In this document: positions 7,905-15,605 of the stretch, piece by piece
Numbering within the stretch: position 1 is the stretch's first letter
How the letters are laid out: each line of letters starts with the position of its first letter
NCBI GenBank assembly: GCA_023423415.1
Contig: JAFAFP010000081.1
Location: 1 to 50,288, forward strand
Direction: 5' to 3'
Length of the DNA: 50,288 bases
Origin: Pseudomonadota bacterium
Lineage (GTDB): Bacteria; Pseudomonadota; Alphaproteobacteria; Rhizobiales; Xanthobacteraceae
The notes under the pieces: generated by a model
What the model was told of the DNA's origin: nothing
What the model saw: the letters and a program-made list of their open reading frames with translations, nothing else
Databases searched by the model: none
Made by a program: the position numbers and the translations under genes

Positions 7905-8326
7905 TTTCTCAACACCAGCACGGAGCAATTCGCATATCGGACAACATGCCCCGCATTGGAGCCCAGGAAATAGCTCCGCATGTCAGGGCGATGCGATGCC
8001 ATCACGATGAGGTCGGCATTGATCGTCTTGGCCTCTTCGATCACCTCGTGATAGATGCCGCCCTGGCGCACCACGGCGGAGACGCGGTCCGGGCCAAGAC
8101 CGCTTTCTTCTGCCAGTTTCTTCACGGCGTCATCCGCCGATTTGCGCTGTTGTTCGTCGAAATCCGGCGGGACATATTCGGCCAGCATGACCGGCGTCAT
8201 GGGCAGAATATTCACGATGCGCAGCGAGCCCGACGACGCTCGTGCCATGGCAACGGCGGCCTCGATGGCCGGCTTGGACAGGTCTGGCTCAGCCAGATCG
8301 ACAGGAACCAGAATCCGCTTGAACAT
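7901..8326 (-). CDS. Universal stress protein, UspA family
   Basis: 141 residues, one Usp domain. It opens with the hallmark MFKRILVPVDL beta strand, carries the ADLIVMASH strand, and ends with HVVRYANCSVLVLRN, which closes the alpha/beta nucleotide-binding fold. The glycine loop near SNAGHVV resembles but does not exactly match the ATP-binding consensus G-x2-G-x9-G-S/T, so ATP binding is uncertain. These cytoplasmic proteins are induced by growth arrest and stress. It lies 30 bp downstream of the SixA-type gene on the same strand and could be co-transcribed with it. Confidence 0.9.
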   Translation of the reverse strand: MFKRILVPVDLAEPDLSKPAIEAAVAMARASSGSLRIVNILPMTPVMLAEYVPPDFDEQQRKSADDAVKKLAEESGLGPDRVSAVVRQGGIYHEVIEEAKTINADLIVMASHRPDMRSYFLGSNAGHVVRYANCSVLVLRN

Positions 8327-8356
8327 GATCAGGCCCTCCGCGTGACGAATCGAAGT

Positions 8357-8884
8357 CTAGTCACCCTTGTCGCCAATCGCACGTGGCGTAATGAAGCGCT
8401 CGAGACGGCCAGCGCTGGTGCGGATGTCGGTCCAGCTCGTGACGTCGAAATCGATGACCGCGAGCGCGGCTGTGGGAAACTTGGCCGCGACCTTTGCGCG
8501 AGCCTTCGGATCGCCCGATCCGACAAGCAGCGTTGCCGTCTCCTGGAAGCCCGGATTGTGGCCGACCACCAATACCGATTTGGCGGCCGGGGGAGCTGCC
8601 GCAATTGCGGCGATGATCTCGTCCGGCTCCGCTTCATATATCCGCGGTTCGTAGGTGGTCGAAGGTTTGCTTGGAAAAGCCTCTGCGATCAGTCGCCACG
8701 TCTCGCGGGTTCTGACCGCCGTCGATACGATGGCATGATCCGGCACCAGCCCATGGCTGACCATGTAGCGACCCATCAGCGGAGCCGCCGTCTGGCCTCG
8801 CGATGCCAACGTGCGATCATGATCCTTCTGGCCGGGCACCGACCAGTCGGATTTTGCGTGACGAAGCAACATCAACCGGCGCAT
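8357..8884 (-). CDS. SixA-type histidine phosphatase
   Basis: 175 residues of the histidine phosphatase superfamily. The catalytic Arg-His pair is R8-H9 in LLRHAKSDW, and the second catalytic His is H109 in VVGHNPG. Length and the RHAKS form of the motif match SixA-like proteins, which remove phosphate from phosphohistidine (SixA in E. coli acts on ArcB and the PTS-Ntr protein NPr). The target here is unknown. It is transcribed away from the FAD oxidoreductase gene, with 41 bp between the two starts. Confidence 0.85.
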   Translation of the reverse strand: MRRLMLLRHAKSDWSVPGQKDHDRTLASRGQTAAPLMGRYMVSHGLVPDHAIVSTAVRTRETWRLIAEAFPSKPSTTYEPRIYEAEPDEIIAAIAAAPPAAKSVLVVGHNPGFQETATLLVGSGDPKARAKVAAKFPTAALAVIDFDVTSWTDIRTSAGRLERFITPRAIGDKGD

Positions 8885-8925
8885 GCGCTATATCGTCGAG
8901 ACAGATTCGAGTGGAGCAGGCTAGC

Positions 8926-10509
8926 ATGTCATCCGACACCGCAGGCACGCAAAAGACCGGCGAGCCACAGGTGAGTGCAGCGCATGAGGTTGCAGGTGCG
9001 GACACCTATTTTACCGCCACCGCGATCGCGTCATCACGGCGGCCTTCGCTAACCCAGGATATCGACGTCGATATCTGCGTGATCGGCGGTGGGCTTGCCG
9101 GCTTGACGACGGCCTACGAGATGGCCCGCCGCGGCTGGTCGGTCGCTGTGCTGGAACGTGAACAGATCGCCTGGAATGCCTCCGGGCGCAATACCGGCTT
9201 TGTGCTTCCTGGTTTTGGGCAAGATATCGACAAGATCATTGAGCGCGTCGGCCCCGATCATGCGCGTGAGTTATGGATGTTGTCGCAAAGCGGCGTCGAG
9301 TATGTCCGTCAAACGATCGCCGAAGGTGAGATGCAAGGCATCGAACCAAGCGACGGCTGGCTGCATGTCTCAAAAACCGACCGTGTGAGGCAGGTGACCG
9401 ATGAAGCGGATCTGTTGCGCAGTCTCGGCGCCGACATTGAATACTGGCCGGAAAGTCTCGTTCGCTCGAAGCTGAAAAGCGATCGCTATTTCCAGGCCAT
9501 TCACTATCCGACAGCGTTCAACATTCATCCGGTCAACTACGTGGTGGGTCTCGCAAGACTGGCGGAAGAATCCGGCGCTCGAATTTTTGAGCAGACGAAG
9601 GCGCTTTCGATTGACCCCGCCGGCGTGCGCAAGCGCATTACCACGACCGGCGGCCGCGTGCGGGCCGCGCGCATCGTAATCGCTGGGAACGTTCATCTTG
9701 GCGAACTGATGCCGGAATTGTCGCAGACTTTGATCCCGGTGCAGACCTTTGTCATCGTGACAAAGCCGCTCGGAGCTGCGCTGGCGGAAGCCATCGAATA
9801 TTCCGGCTCGGTCAGCGATACGGACCGGGCGGACAGTCACTACCGCATTGTCGGTGGCGACCGGCTGATGTGGTGCGGCCGGATTTCTGTGTGGGATGGA
9901 AACCCGCGGCGATTTGGTCGCAAGCTGCTCCGCGACATGCGTCGGCGTTTTCCGCAGCTTGCGGGCGCCGAGGTTGATTATGCGTGGTCGGGTACATTGG
10001 GCCTATCGGTGCATCGCATGCCGCAGATTGGCGAACTGTCGCCAGGCGTGTGGCTCGCGAGCGGTTTCGGCGGTCACGGGATCAACACCACGGCGATGGC
10101 CGGAAATCTCATTACGCGTGCGATCATCGAAGGCGATGATCGCTGGCGACTGTTCCAGCCGTTCGAACTGGTGTGGGCTGGCGGCCGGGCGGGACGCCTC
10201 GTGCTGCAGGCATCTTACTGGGGGCAAAGCCAATACGAACGATGGGCGTCGGGCCGAGCGCGTGAAAATGAGGTGACACGTAGCCGTTCGGATGTCACGA
10301 CGGACGGGACTGCAGACAGCGTCGCGCGCGCGCCTGTCGATGCGGAGGCTGATGCAGCAGGGATGACCGAGAAACGATCTGCGGCTGAGGCGTTGCCGCC
10401 TCAAGCAGAGACCGTTTTGCAGTACGAAGACGGGACGGTTTCAGAACAGCAAACCGATCAGTCGCCCTCCAAGCAGAGCGGCCGGCGCCGGTGGCGCGAC
10501 AAGAACTAA
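8926..10509 (+). CDS. FAD-dependent oxidoreductase, DAO family (PuuB/DadA-like)
   Basis: 527 residues from the ATG at 8926 (GGAGCAGG just upstream). The FAD-binding Rossmann motif GGGLAG is at residues 54-59, followed about 24 residues later by the VLERE strand. The substrate-domain and C-terminal FAD contacts (GVWLASGFGGHGINTTAMAG) lie near residues 365-385. The closest known group is gamma-glutamylputrescine and glycine/D-amino-acid oxidases. Odd features are a roughly 45-residue polar N-terminal extension and a charged, probably disordered C-terminal tail of about 85 residues. The substrate cannot be assigned. Confidence 0.8.
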   Translation: MSSDTAGTQKTGEPQVSAAHEVAGADTYFTATAIASSRRPSLTQDIDVDICVIGGGLAGLTTAYEMARRGWSVAVLEREQIAWNASGRNTGFVLPGFGQDIDKIIERVGPDHARELWMLSQSGVEYVRQTIAEGEMQGIEPSDGWLHVSKTDRVRQVTDEADLLRSLGADIEYWPESLVRSKLKSDRYFQAIHYPTAFNIHPVNYVVGLARLAEESGARIFEQTKALSIDPAGVRKRITTTGGRVRAARIVIAGNVHLGELMPELSQTLIPVQTFVIVTKPLGAALAEAIEYSGSVSDTDRADSHYRIVGGDRLMWCGRISVWDGNPRRFGRKLLRDMRRRFPQLAGAEVDYAWSGTLGLSVHRMPQIGELSPGVWLASGFGGHGINTTAMAGNLITRAIIEGDDRWRLFQPFELVWAGGRAGRLVLQASYWGQSQYERWASGRARENEVTRSRSDVTTDGTADSVARAPVDAEADAAGMTEKRSAAEALPPQAETVLQYEDGTVSEQQTDQSPSKQSGRRRWRDKN

Positions 10510-10528
10510 TTTTGTCGCGCCGGCTCGA

Positions 10529-11374
10529 TCATCGGCTTTCTCGCCTCGCCATGAACGCCAGGCGCTCGAACAGATGCACGTCCTGTTCGTTCTTGAGGAG
10601 CGCGCCATGCAGCGGCGGGATCAGCTTCTTCGGGTCGCGCTGACGCAGCGTCTCTGGCTCGATATCTTCCACCATCAGCAGCTTCAGCCAATCCAGCAAT
10701 TCGGAAGTTGAAGGCTTTTTCTTCATGCCCGGCACGTCGCGGATTTCGTAGAACAGCCTCAGCGCTTCGGCGACCAGCCGCTGCTTGATGCCCGGAAAAT
10801 GTACGTCGACGATCGCGTGCATGGTGTCGGCATCCGGAAACCGGATGTAGTGGAAGAAGCAGCGGCGCAGGAACGCGTCCGGCAATTCCTTTTCGTTGTT
10901 GGAGGTGATGACGACGATCGGGCGCTGCTCCGCTTTCACGGTCTCGCCGGTTTCGTAGACGAAGAATTCCATCCGATCGAGCTCCTGCAGGAGATCGTTC
11001 GGAAACTCGATGTCGGCTTTGTCGATTTCGTCGATCAGAAGGACAGGGCGCTTGTCTGCGGAGAACGCCTCCCACAGCTTGCCGCGCTTGATGTAGTTGC
11101 GGATGTCCTTGACGCGCTCGTCGCCGAGCTGGCTGTCGCGGAGGCGCGAGACCGCGTCGTATTCATACAAGCCCTGCTGCGCCTTGGTGGTGGATTTCAC
11201 ATGCCATTCGAGCAGTGGCGCATCGACCGCCTTAGCGATTTCGTGCGCCAGCACGGTCTTGCCGGTGCCCGGTTCACCTTTGACAAGAAGCGGCCGCTCC
11301 AGCGCGATCGCCGCATTCACCGCAACCCGCAAATCGTCGGTCGCGACATAGCCCTTCGTACCTTCAAAACGCAT
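10529..11374 (-). CDS. MoxR-family AAA+ ATPase
   Basis: 281 residues. Walker A is GEPGTGKT (33-40), Walker B is LLIDEID (112-118), sensor 1 is VVITSNNEKELP, and an arginine-finger region DAFLRRCFF follows. This is the short MoxR subtype usually encoded immediately before a VWA-domain gene; the pair acts as a chaperone-like remodelling system. Here the downstream neighbour is a converging oxidoreductase gene, and the only VWA gene visible is at the left window edge. The coding start ATG at 11374 opens directly into the conserved N terminus MRFEGTKGYVATDDL. Confidence 0.9.
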   Translation of the reverse strand: MRFEGTKGYVATDDLRVAVNAAIALERPLLVKGEPGTGKTVLAHEIAKAVDAPLLEWHVKSTTKAQQGLYEYDAVSRLRDSQLGDERVKDIRNYIKRGKLWEAFSADKRPVLLIDEIDKADIEFPNDLLQELDRMEFFVYETGETVKAEQRPIVVITSNNEKELPDAFLRRCFFHYIRFPDADTMHAIVDVHFPGIKQRLVAEALRLFYEIRDVPGMKKKPSTSELLDWLKLLMVEDIEPETLRQRDPKKLIPPLHGALLKNEQDVHLFERLAFMARRESR

Positions 11375-11409
11375 GCTTGTTCCCTGAACCCTGATGGCGC
11401 GGCGACCTT

Positions 11410-11464
11410 TGAATCCGAAGTTCGCAAAAAGAGGTGCGGCACAATCATGCGAACTTCGGATTCA
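11410..11464. repeat. Perfect 17-bp inverted repeat
   Basis: TGAATCCGAAGTTCGCA (11410-11426) and its exact reverse complement TGCGAACTTCGGATTCA (11448-11464) are separated by 21 nt. There is no T-run, so it is not a simple terminator. It starts 36 bp upstream of the MoxR start codon. Confidence 0.85.
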
Positions 11465-11476
11465 GGACACTAGACG

Positions 11477-11512
11477 CCATACCGCAATGCGGCAATCCGC
11501 AATGCGGTATGG
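11477..11512. repeat. 16-bp inverted repeat (15 of 16 matched)
   Basis: CCATACCGCAATGCGG (11477-11492) pairs with CCGCAATGCGGTATGG (11497-11512) around CAAT, with one mismatch. It follows the previous inverted repeat by 12 bp. The direct element CCGCAATGCGG occurs in both arms. Confidence 0.8.
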
Positions 11513-11534
11513 TGCGCGGCCGCCTGATTTTGCC

Positions 11535-11549
11535 CGGCAAATTCTGCCG
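11535..11549. promoter_or_regulatory. CGGCA-N5-TGCCG palindrome, FlbD-type site upstream of flgE
   Basis: Perfect CGGCA / TGCCG arms with spacer AATTC, inside TTTTGCCCGGCAAATTC. It lies 85 bp upstream of the sigma-54 promoter of flgE. A further inverted half pair (TGCCG-N6-CGGCA) continues to 11560. It is the same palindrome as in the other flagellar intergenic regions. Confidence 0.6.
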
Positions 11550-11633
11550 TCCGAACGGCAAAGCGGTACTTGTTGCAGCCCGCGACTTGTCGGCGCTTTC
11601 AGTCAAGCATTTGATTTTTAACGTTTATTTCTC

Positions 11634-11648
11634 TGGCACGACGCTTGC
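11634..11648 (+). promoter_or_regulatory. Sigma-54 promoter of flgE-flgK-flgL
   Basis: TGGCACG-N4-TTGC matches the -24/-12 consensus exactly. The predicted transcription start is near 11660, leaving a leader of about 50 nt before the flgE ATG at 11713. Confidence 0.85.
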
Positions 11649-11712
11649 GACGTCGATCCTGAAGCAAGCGGCCTTCATCAGTACGGCCGTGTCGTTCTGG
11701 AGGAAGAAGTAG

Positions 11713-13710
11713 ATGGGTATCTTCGGCGCTCTCAACACTGCGGTCACCGGCATGCGCGCGCAGTCCTATGCGCTTGAAAACGTGTCGGGCAACATCGCCA
11801 ATTCGCAGACAACCGGCTTCAAGCGGATCGATACGAGCTTCGCCGACCTGATCCCGGACAATCAGCCGAGCAAACAATATGCCGGCAGCGTGACAGCCAG
11901 CTCGCGCATGACCAATTCGGTGCAGGGCGATATCCAGAGCGCGGCGATCGGCACCTTCATGGCCATCAACGGCGACGGCTTCTTCGTCGTTCAGAAGCCG
12001 GACGGCTTCCAGGACAATCGGCCGGTCTTCGGCGGCGTCGATATGTACACGCGCCGTGGCGACTTCCAGGTCGACAAGAACGGCTATCTGGTCAACGGCG
12101 CCGGCTATTACCTGATGGGTATTCCGATCGATGCGTCGACCGGCAACGTCTCCGGCAGTGTTCCGCAGTTGCTGCAGTTCCAGAATGACTTCATGCCGGC
12201 GCAGGCGACCACCCGTGTCGACTATCGCGCCAACCTCGCCAAGTATCCGCTCACCTACAGGCACGACAAGGACATCCCCGGCTCCGAGCTGATCAACCCG
12301 GCGAACTTCTCGGCCAATCCGCTGGCGGGCCCACCGTCGCCGGCGAAGATTCTTGGCTACGGCGCGACCCTGAAGCCGGACGCTGTCGCGGTGACCACGG
12401 GCACGCTCGATCTCTCGGCCCTGTCTGTGACCAGCGCCGGTACGATTGAGGTCAACGGCACGCCGATCGCGATCGCTGCTGGCGATGACGCGACCGACGT
12501 GGTGACCAAGATCAACGCCCAGACCGGAACGACGGGCGTGACGGCGTCGCTCGATGCTTCGAACAGGCTGGTTCTGACCAGCGGCGATGCCGATACCAAT
12601 GTGGCGATCGGCGGCGGTTCGACACTTGCACTGCTGAATGAGCTTGGCGTCACCGTCGGTACGACCAATGCCATGAATTTGCTGACGCAGAGCGCGGCCT
12701 CTGCCGGCCAGACCTTGGTCTTCCAGGTCGGGGCGAATCCTCCGCTGACGATCACCTTCGGCACGGGTGTTGGACAGGTCTCCACGCTCGCCGAACTGGC
12801 CACCGCTTTTGGCGGTCTGACTGGCGGGACCGGATCGGTCAACGCCACCAACGGCAATATCACCGTCACGGCCGGCACGATGACCGAACAGGTGACGGTC
12901 TCCGGAACCGCGACGGTCGCCAACTTCGGTATCCGCACGCTGACTGGTCTGCCGTCCAACGGCAACGTCATTGCCAACGATGTCAAGACATTCGTCGAGT
13001 CGTCAGTCGATGGCGGTGCAATCACGGTCTATGACATTTCCGGCACGCCGGTGAACATCCAGATGCGTTGGGCCAAGGTCGAAAGCGCGCTCTATGGCGG
13101 CACCGACACCTGGAACTTGTTCTACCAGACCAATTCCAGCGCAACCGGAACACAGGCCGCGTGGACCAATGCCGGCATCAATTATCAGTTCGGCGCTGAT
13201 AACCAGATGAATCCGCCAATCACCACATTGGCGCTTAACAACGTGGTCATCGACGGCGTCTCGCTCGGCAACATCGAGGTTGCCCACGGGGCCGGCGGCA
13301 TCACGCAGTTCGACTCGTCGCAAGGCAATGCCCAGGTCAACCTGATCCAGCAGAATGGTTTCCCCGCTGGTTCGCTGGAAACGGTGACGGTCAACGACAA
13401 GGGCCGGATCGTCGGCTCCTATTCGAACGGTCGCACCATCGATCTGGCTGAAATCACGCTCGCCAGCTTCAGCGGAGCAGACTTCCTCAAGCGCACCGAT
13501 GGTGGTGCGTTCGAGGTGACCGATCTGTCGGGTACGCCGGTCTACGGCGCGTCCGGCAAGATTGCCGGCAACTCGCTTGAAGGCTCCAACGTCGATATCG
13601 CCGACGAGTTCACGAAGCTGATTGTCACGCAGCAGGCCTATTCGGCCAATACGCGGGTGATCTCCACCGCCAACGACATGACGCAAGATCTCTTGAACAT
13701 GCTGCGATAA
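11713..13710 (+). CDS. flgE: Flagellar hook protein FlgE
   Basis: 665 residues. The N-terminal rod/hook helix region (FGALNTAVTGMRAQSYALENVSGNIANSQTTGFK, read in parts) and the C-terminal D0 helix (SLEGSNVDIADEFTKLIVTQQAYSANTRVIS, read in parts) are the hallmarks of FlgE. It polymerises outside the cell into the hook that joins rod and filament. It is far longer than the 403-residue Salmonella protein because of an insertion at about residues 220-425. That insertion includes the segment TFGTGVGQVSTLAEL (348-362), which is also found in flagellin 2. It is the first gene of the flgE-flgK-flgL unit, behind a sigma-54 promoter. Confidence 0.95.
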   Translation: MGIFGALNTAVTGMRAQSYALENVSGNIANSQTTGFKRIDTSFADLIPDNQPSKQYAGSVTASSRMTNSVQGDIQSAAIGTFMAINGDGFFVVQKPDGFQDNRPVFGGVDMYTRRGDFQVDKNGYLVNGAGYYLMGIPIDASTGNVSGSVPQLLQFQNDFMPAQATTRVDYRANLAKYPLTYRHDKDIPGSELINPANFSANPLAGPPSPAKILGYGATLKPDAVAVTTGTLDLSALSVTSAGTIEVNGTPIAIAAGDDATDVVTKINAQTGTTGVTASLDASNRLVLTSGDADTNVAIGGGSTLALLNELGVTVGTTNAMNLLTQSAASAGQTLVFQVGANPPLTITFGTGVGQVSTLAELATAFGGLTGGTGSVNATNGNITVTAGTMTEQVTVSGTATVANFGIRTLTGLPSNGNVIANDVKTFVESSVDGGAITVYDISGTPVNIQMRWAKVESALYGGTDTWNLFYQTNSSATGTQAAWTNAGINYQFGADNQMNPPITTLALNNVVIDGVSLGNIEVAHGAGGITQFDSSQGNAQVNLIQQNGFPAGSLETVTVNDKGRIVGSYSNGRTIDLAEITLASFSGADFLKRTDGGAFEVTDLSGTPVYGASGKIAGNSLEGSNVDIADEFTKLIVTQQAYSANTRVISTANDMTQDLLNMLR

Positions 13711-13738
13711 GCGGCCGGCGGATAGCGAGGAGAACACC

Positions 13739-15598
13739 ATGAGTCTGTCACAGGCTCTCAATACGTCTGTCGCCGGCATGAAAGTGGCGCAGTCGGGACT
13801 GTCCCTGATCGCCTCGAACGTGGCGAACGCGGAAACGCCGGGCTATGTCCGCAAGACCCTGTATCAAGGCGCGGTTGGCATTGGCGAGAAGGGCGTCAGC
13901 GTCAAGGTCCAGTCGATCAACCGCGAGCTCGACGTCTATCTGCAGCGTCAGTTGCGCACCGAAGCGGCCGGCGGCTCCTATGCCAATCTCCGTGCTGAAT
14001 TCTATTCGCGGCTGCAACGGATCTATGGCGATCCGGGTGCGGATGCGACGCTGGAAGTTGCCTTCAACAACTTTACGACGGCGGTTCAGGGACTGAGCAC
14101 GTCGCCGGACGCTCCGGCCGCACGCAGTGCTGTCGTCAGCGCTGCGCAGGTGCTGGCGCAGCAACTGAACAGCATGTCCAGCGACATCCAGGCGATGCGC
14201 AGTGATGCTGAGTTCGGTCTCAGCGATTCCGTCGGCCGGGCCAACAATGCGATGGCTCAGATCGCGGCGATCAACCGTCAGCTCGCGACCAATACGCGGC
14301 CGGATGCCGCCGCGGCATCGCTTCTCGACCAGCGCGATGCCTATATCGACGAACTGTCGCAGTTGATGGACATCCGGGTCGTGGCTGGCGACCTCAACCA
14401 GATCAATGTGTTCACCAATTCCGGCGTTCAACTGGTCGGGACCCAGGCTGCGCAGCTTAAGTTCGAGCCTCAGGGCACGATGACGGCGGCCGCACAATGG
14501 TCGTCGGATTCCGGCACTCGTAACGTTGGCACTTTGACGCTCGTGACATCCACGGGCGGCGAGGTCGATCTTTTGATGAACGGGGCGATCCGTTCGGGCG
14601 AGATCGCCGCCTATATCGAGATGCGCGACGATATTCTGGTTCAGGCCCAGACGCAGCTTGATGAACTTGCGGCGATGATGGCGTCGGCGCTGTCCGATGC
14701 AACTGTTCCAGGCAGCGCGGTCACATCCGGTGCCCAAGAGGGATATGATATCGACACGGCGGGCCTTCTGGCCGGCAACAAGATCAATCTGACCTATACC
14801 GACAACACGGGCCAGAAGCGGAACGTCACGATCATCCGCGTCGACGATCCTTCAGTGCTCCCGTTGTCCAATGACGCGACGGCCGCGGCCAACGACACCG
14901 TGATCGGCGTGGATTTCTCCGGCGGGCTGGGCGCGGTTGCAGCAGCCTTGAATGCGCAATTCAACGGCAAGCTCAATTTCTCGGCGTCCGGGACGACGTT
15001 GCGCATTCTTGACGATGGTGCTGCCAACAACACCACGATCAACGCCGTGACCGCGACGATTACGCGCACGGGATTGAGCGGCGGCGGCGCGGAATTGCCG
15101 CTGTTTACCGATGGCTTCAGTCCCTACACCGGTGCGATCAGGGGCTCCGGTTCGCAAAGTGTTGGACTGGCGGGGCGGCTGACAGTCAACCCTGATCTCG
15201 TCGCCGATCCGACCAAGCTGGTCGTTTACCAGGCCGGTACGGAAGCCGGCGACGCCACGCGACCGAACTTCATCCTCGACAAGTTGACCAAGTCGACGAT
15301 GGCGTTCTCCGCGAGAACGGGCATCGGATCGCAAGCGTCTCCGTTCAACGGCTCACTCACGTCGTACCTGCGGCAGGTGATCAGCGTGCAGGGCGAAGCC
15401 GCAGCGAATGCCGAAAACCTGGCCACCGGTCAGAATGTCGTCGTCAATGCGTTGAAGGAGCGGGTCGCGGACGACTCGGCCGTCAATATCGACGTCGAGA
15501 TGGCGAATCTTTTGAATCTTCAAAATGCCTATGGCGCCAATGCGCGCGTCATGTCGGTCGTGCGCGAGATGCTCGACCAGTTGATGAATGTCCTGTGA
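13739..15598 (+). CDS. flgK: Hook-filament junction protein FlgK (HAP1)
   Basis: 619 residues. The N-terminal region (LNTSVAGMKVAQSGLSLIASNVANAETPGYVRK, read in parts) and the C-terminal pair of motifs (NIDVEMANLLNLQNAYGANARV) identify FlgK. It caps the hook and forms the first junction layer below the filament. A variable Ala/Thr/Asp-rich middle domain occupies about residues 300-480. It starts 28 bp after flgE (GAGGAG ribosome site) and ends 7 bp before flgL, so the three genes form one operon. Confidence 0.95.
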   Translation: MSLSQALNTSVAGMKVAQSGLSLIASNVANAETPGYVRKTLYQGAVGIGEKGVSVKVQSINRELDVYLQRQLRTEAAGGSYANLRAEFYSRLQRIYGDPGADATLEVAFNNFTTAVQGLSTSPDAPAARSAVVSAAQVLAQQLNSMSSDIQAMRSDAEFGLSDSVGRANNAMAQIAAINRQLATNTRPDAAAASLLDQRDAYIDELSQLMDIRVVAGDLNQINVFTNSGVQLVGTQAAQLKFEPQGTMTAAAQWSSDSGTRNVGTLTLVTSTGGEVDLLMNGAIRSGEIAAYIEMRDDILVQAQTQLDELAAMMASALSDATVPGSAVTSGAQEGYDIDTAGLLAGNKINLTYTDNTGQKRNVTIIRVDDPSVLPLSNDATAAANDTVIGVDFSGGLGAVAAALNAQFNGKLNFSASGTTLRILDDGAANNTTINAVTATITRTGLSGGGAELPLFTDGFSPYTGAIRGSGSQSVGLAGRLTVNPDLVADPTKLVVYQAGTEAGDATRPNFILDKLTKSTMAFSARTGIGSQASPFNGSLTSYLRQVISVQGEAAANAENLATGQNVVVNALKERVADDSAVNIDVEMANLLNLQNAYGANARVMSVVREMLDQLMNVL

Positions 15599-15605
15599 GG
15601 GTGAA

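Larger units (their letters stand above)
11375..11712. other. Intergenic regulatory region between moxR-like gene and flgE
   Basis: 338 bp without a gene between divergent coding starts. It holds two back-to-back inverted repeats (11410-11464 and 11477-11512), a CGGCA-N5-TGCCG palindrome (11535-11549) and a textbook sigma-54 promoter (11634-11648) ahead of flgE. No additional reading frame looks real. Confidence 0.8.

Noticed and set aside
11477..11512. Terminator for a transcript running into the flgE region
   Set aside because: No T-run, and no gene ends here; the neighbouring genes both start away from it.
12400..13000. Repetitive stretch in flgE as a DNA repeat or CRISPR array
   Set aside because: Similarity is at the protein level (Thr/Gly-rich beta strands); there are no regularly spaced identical DNA repeats.
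12357..13025. 222-codon minus-strand frame opposite flgE
   Set aside because: Val/Pro/Ser-rich shadow of the repetitive FlgE insertion, without a ribosome site or domain.
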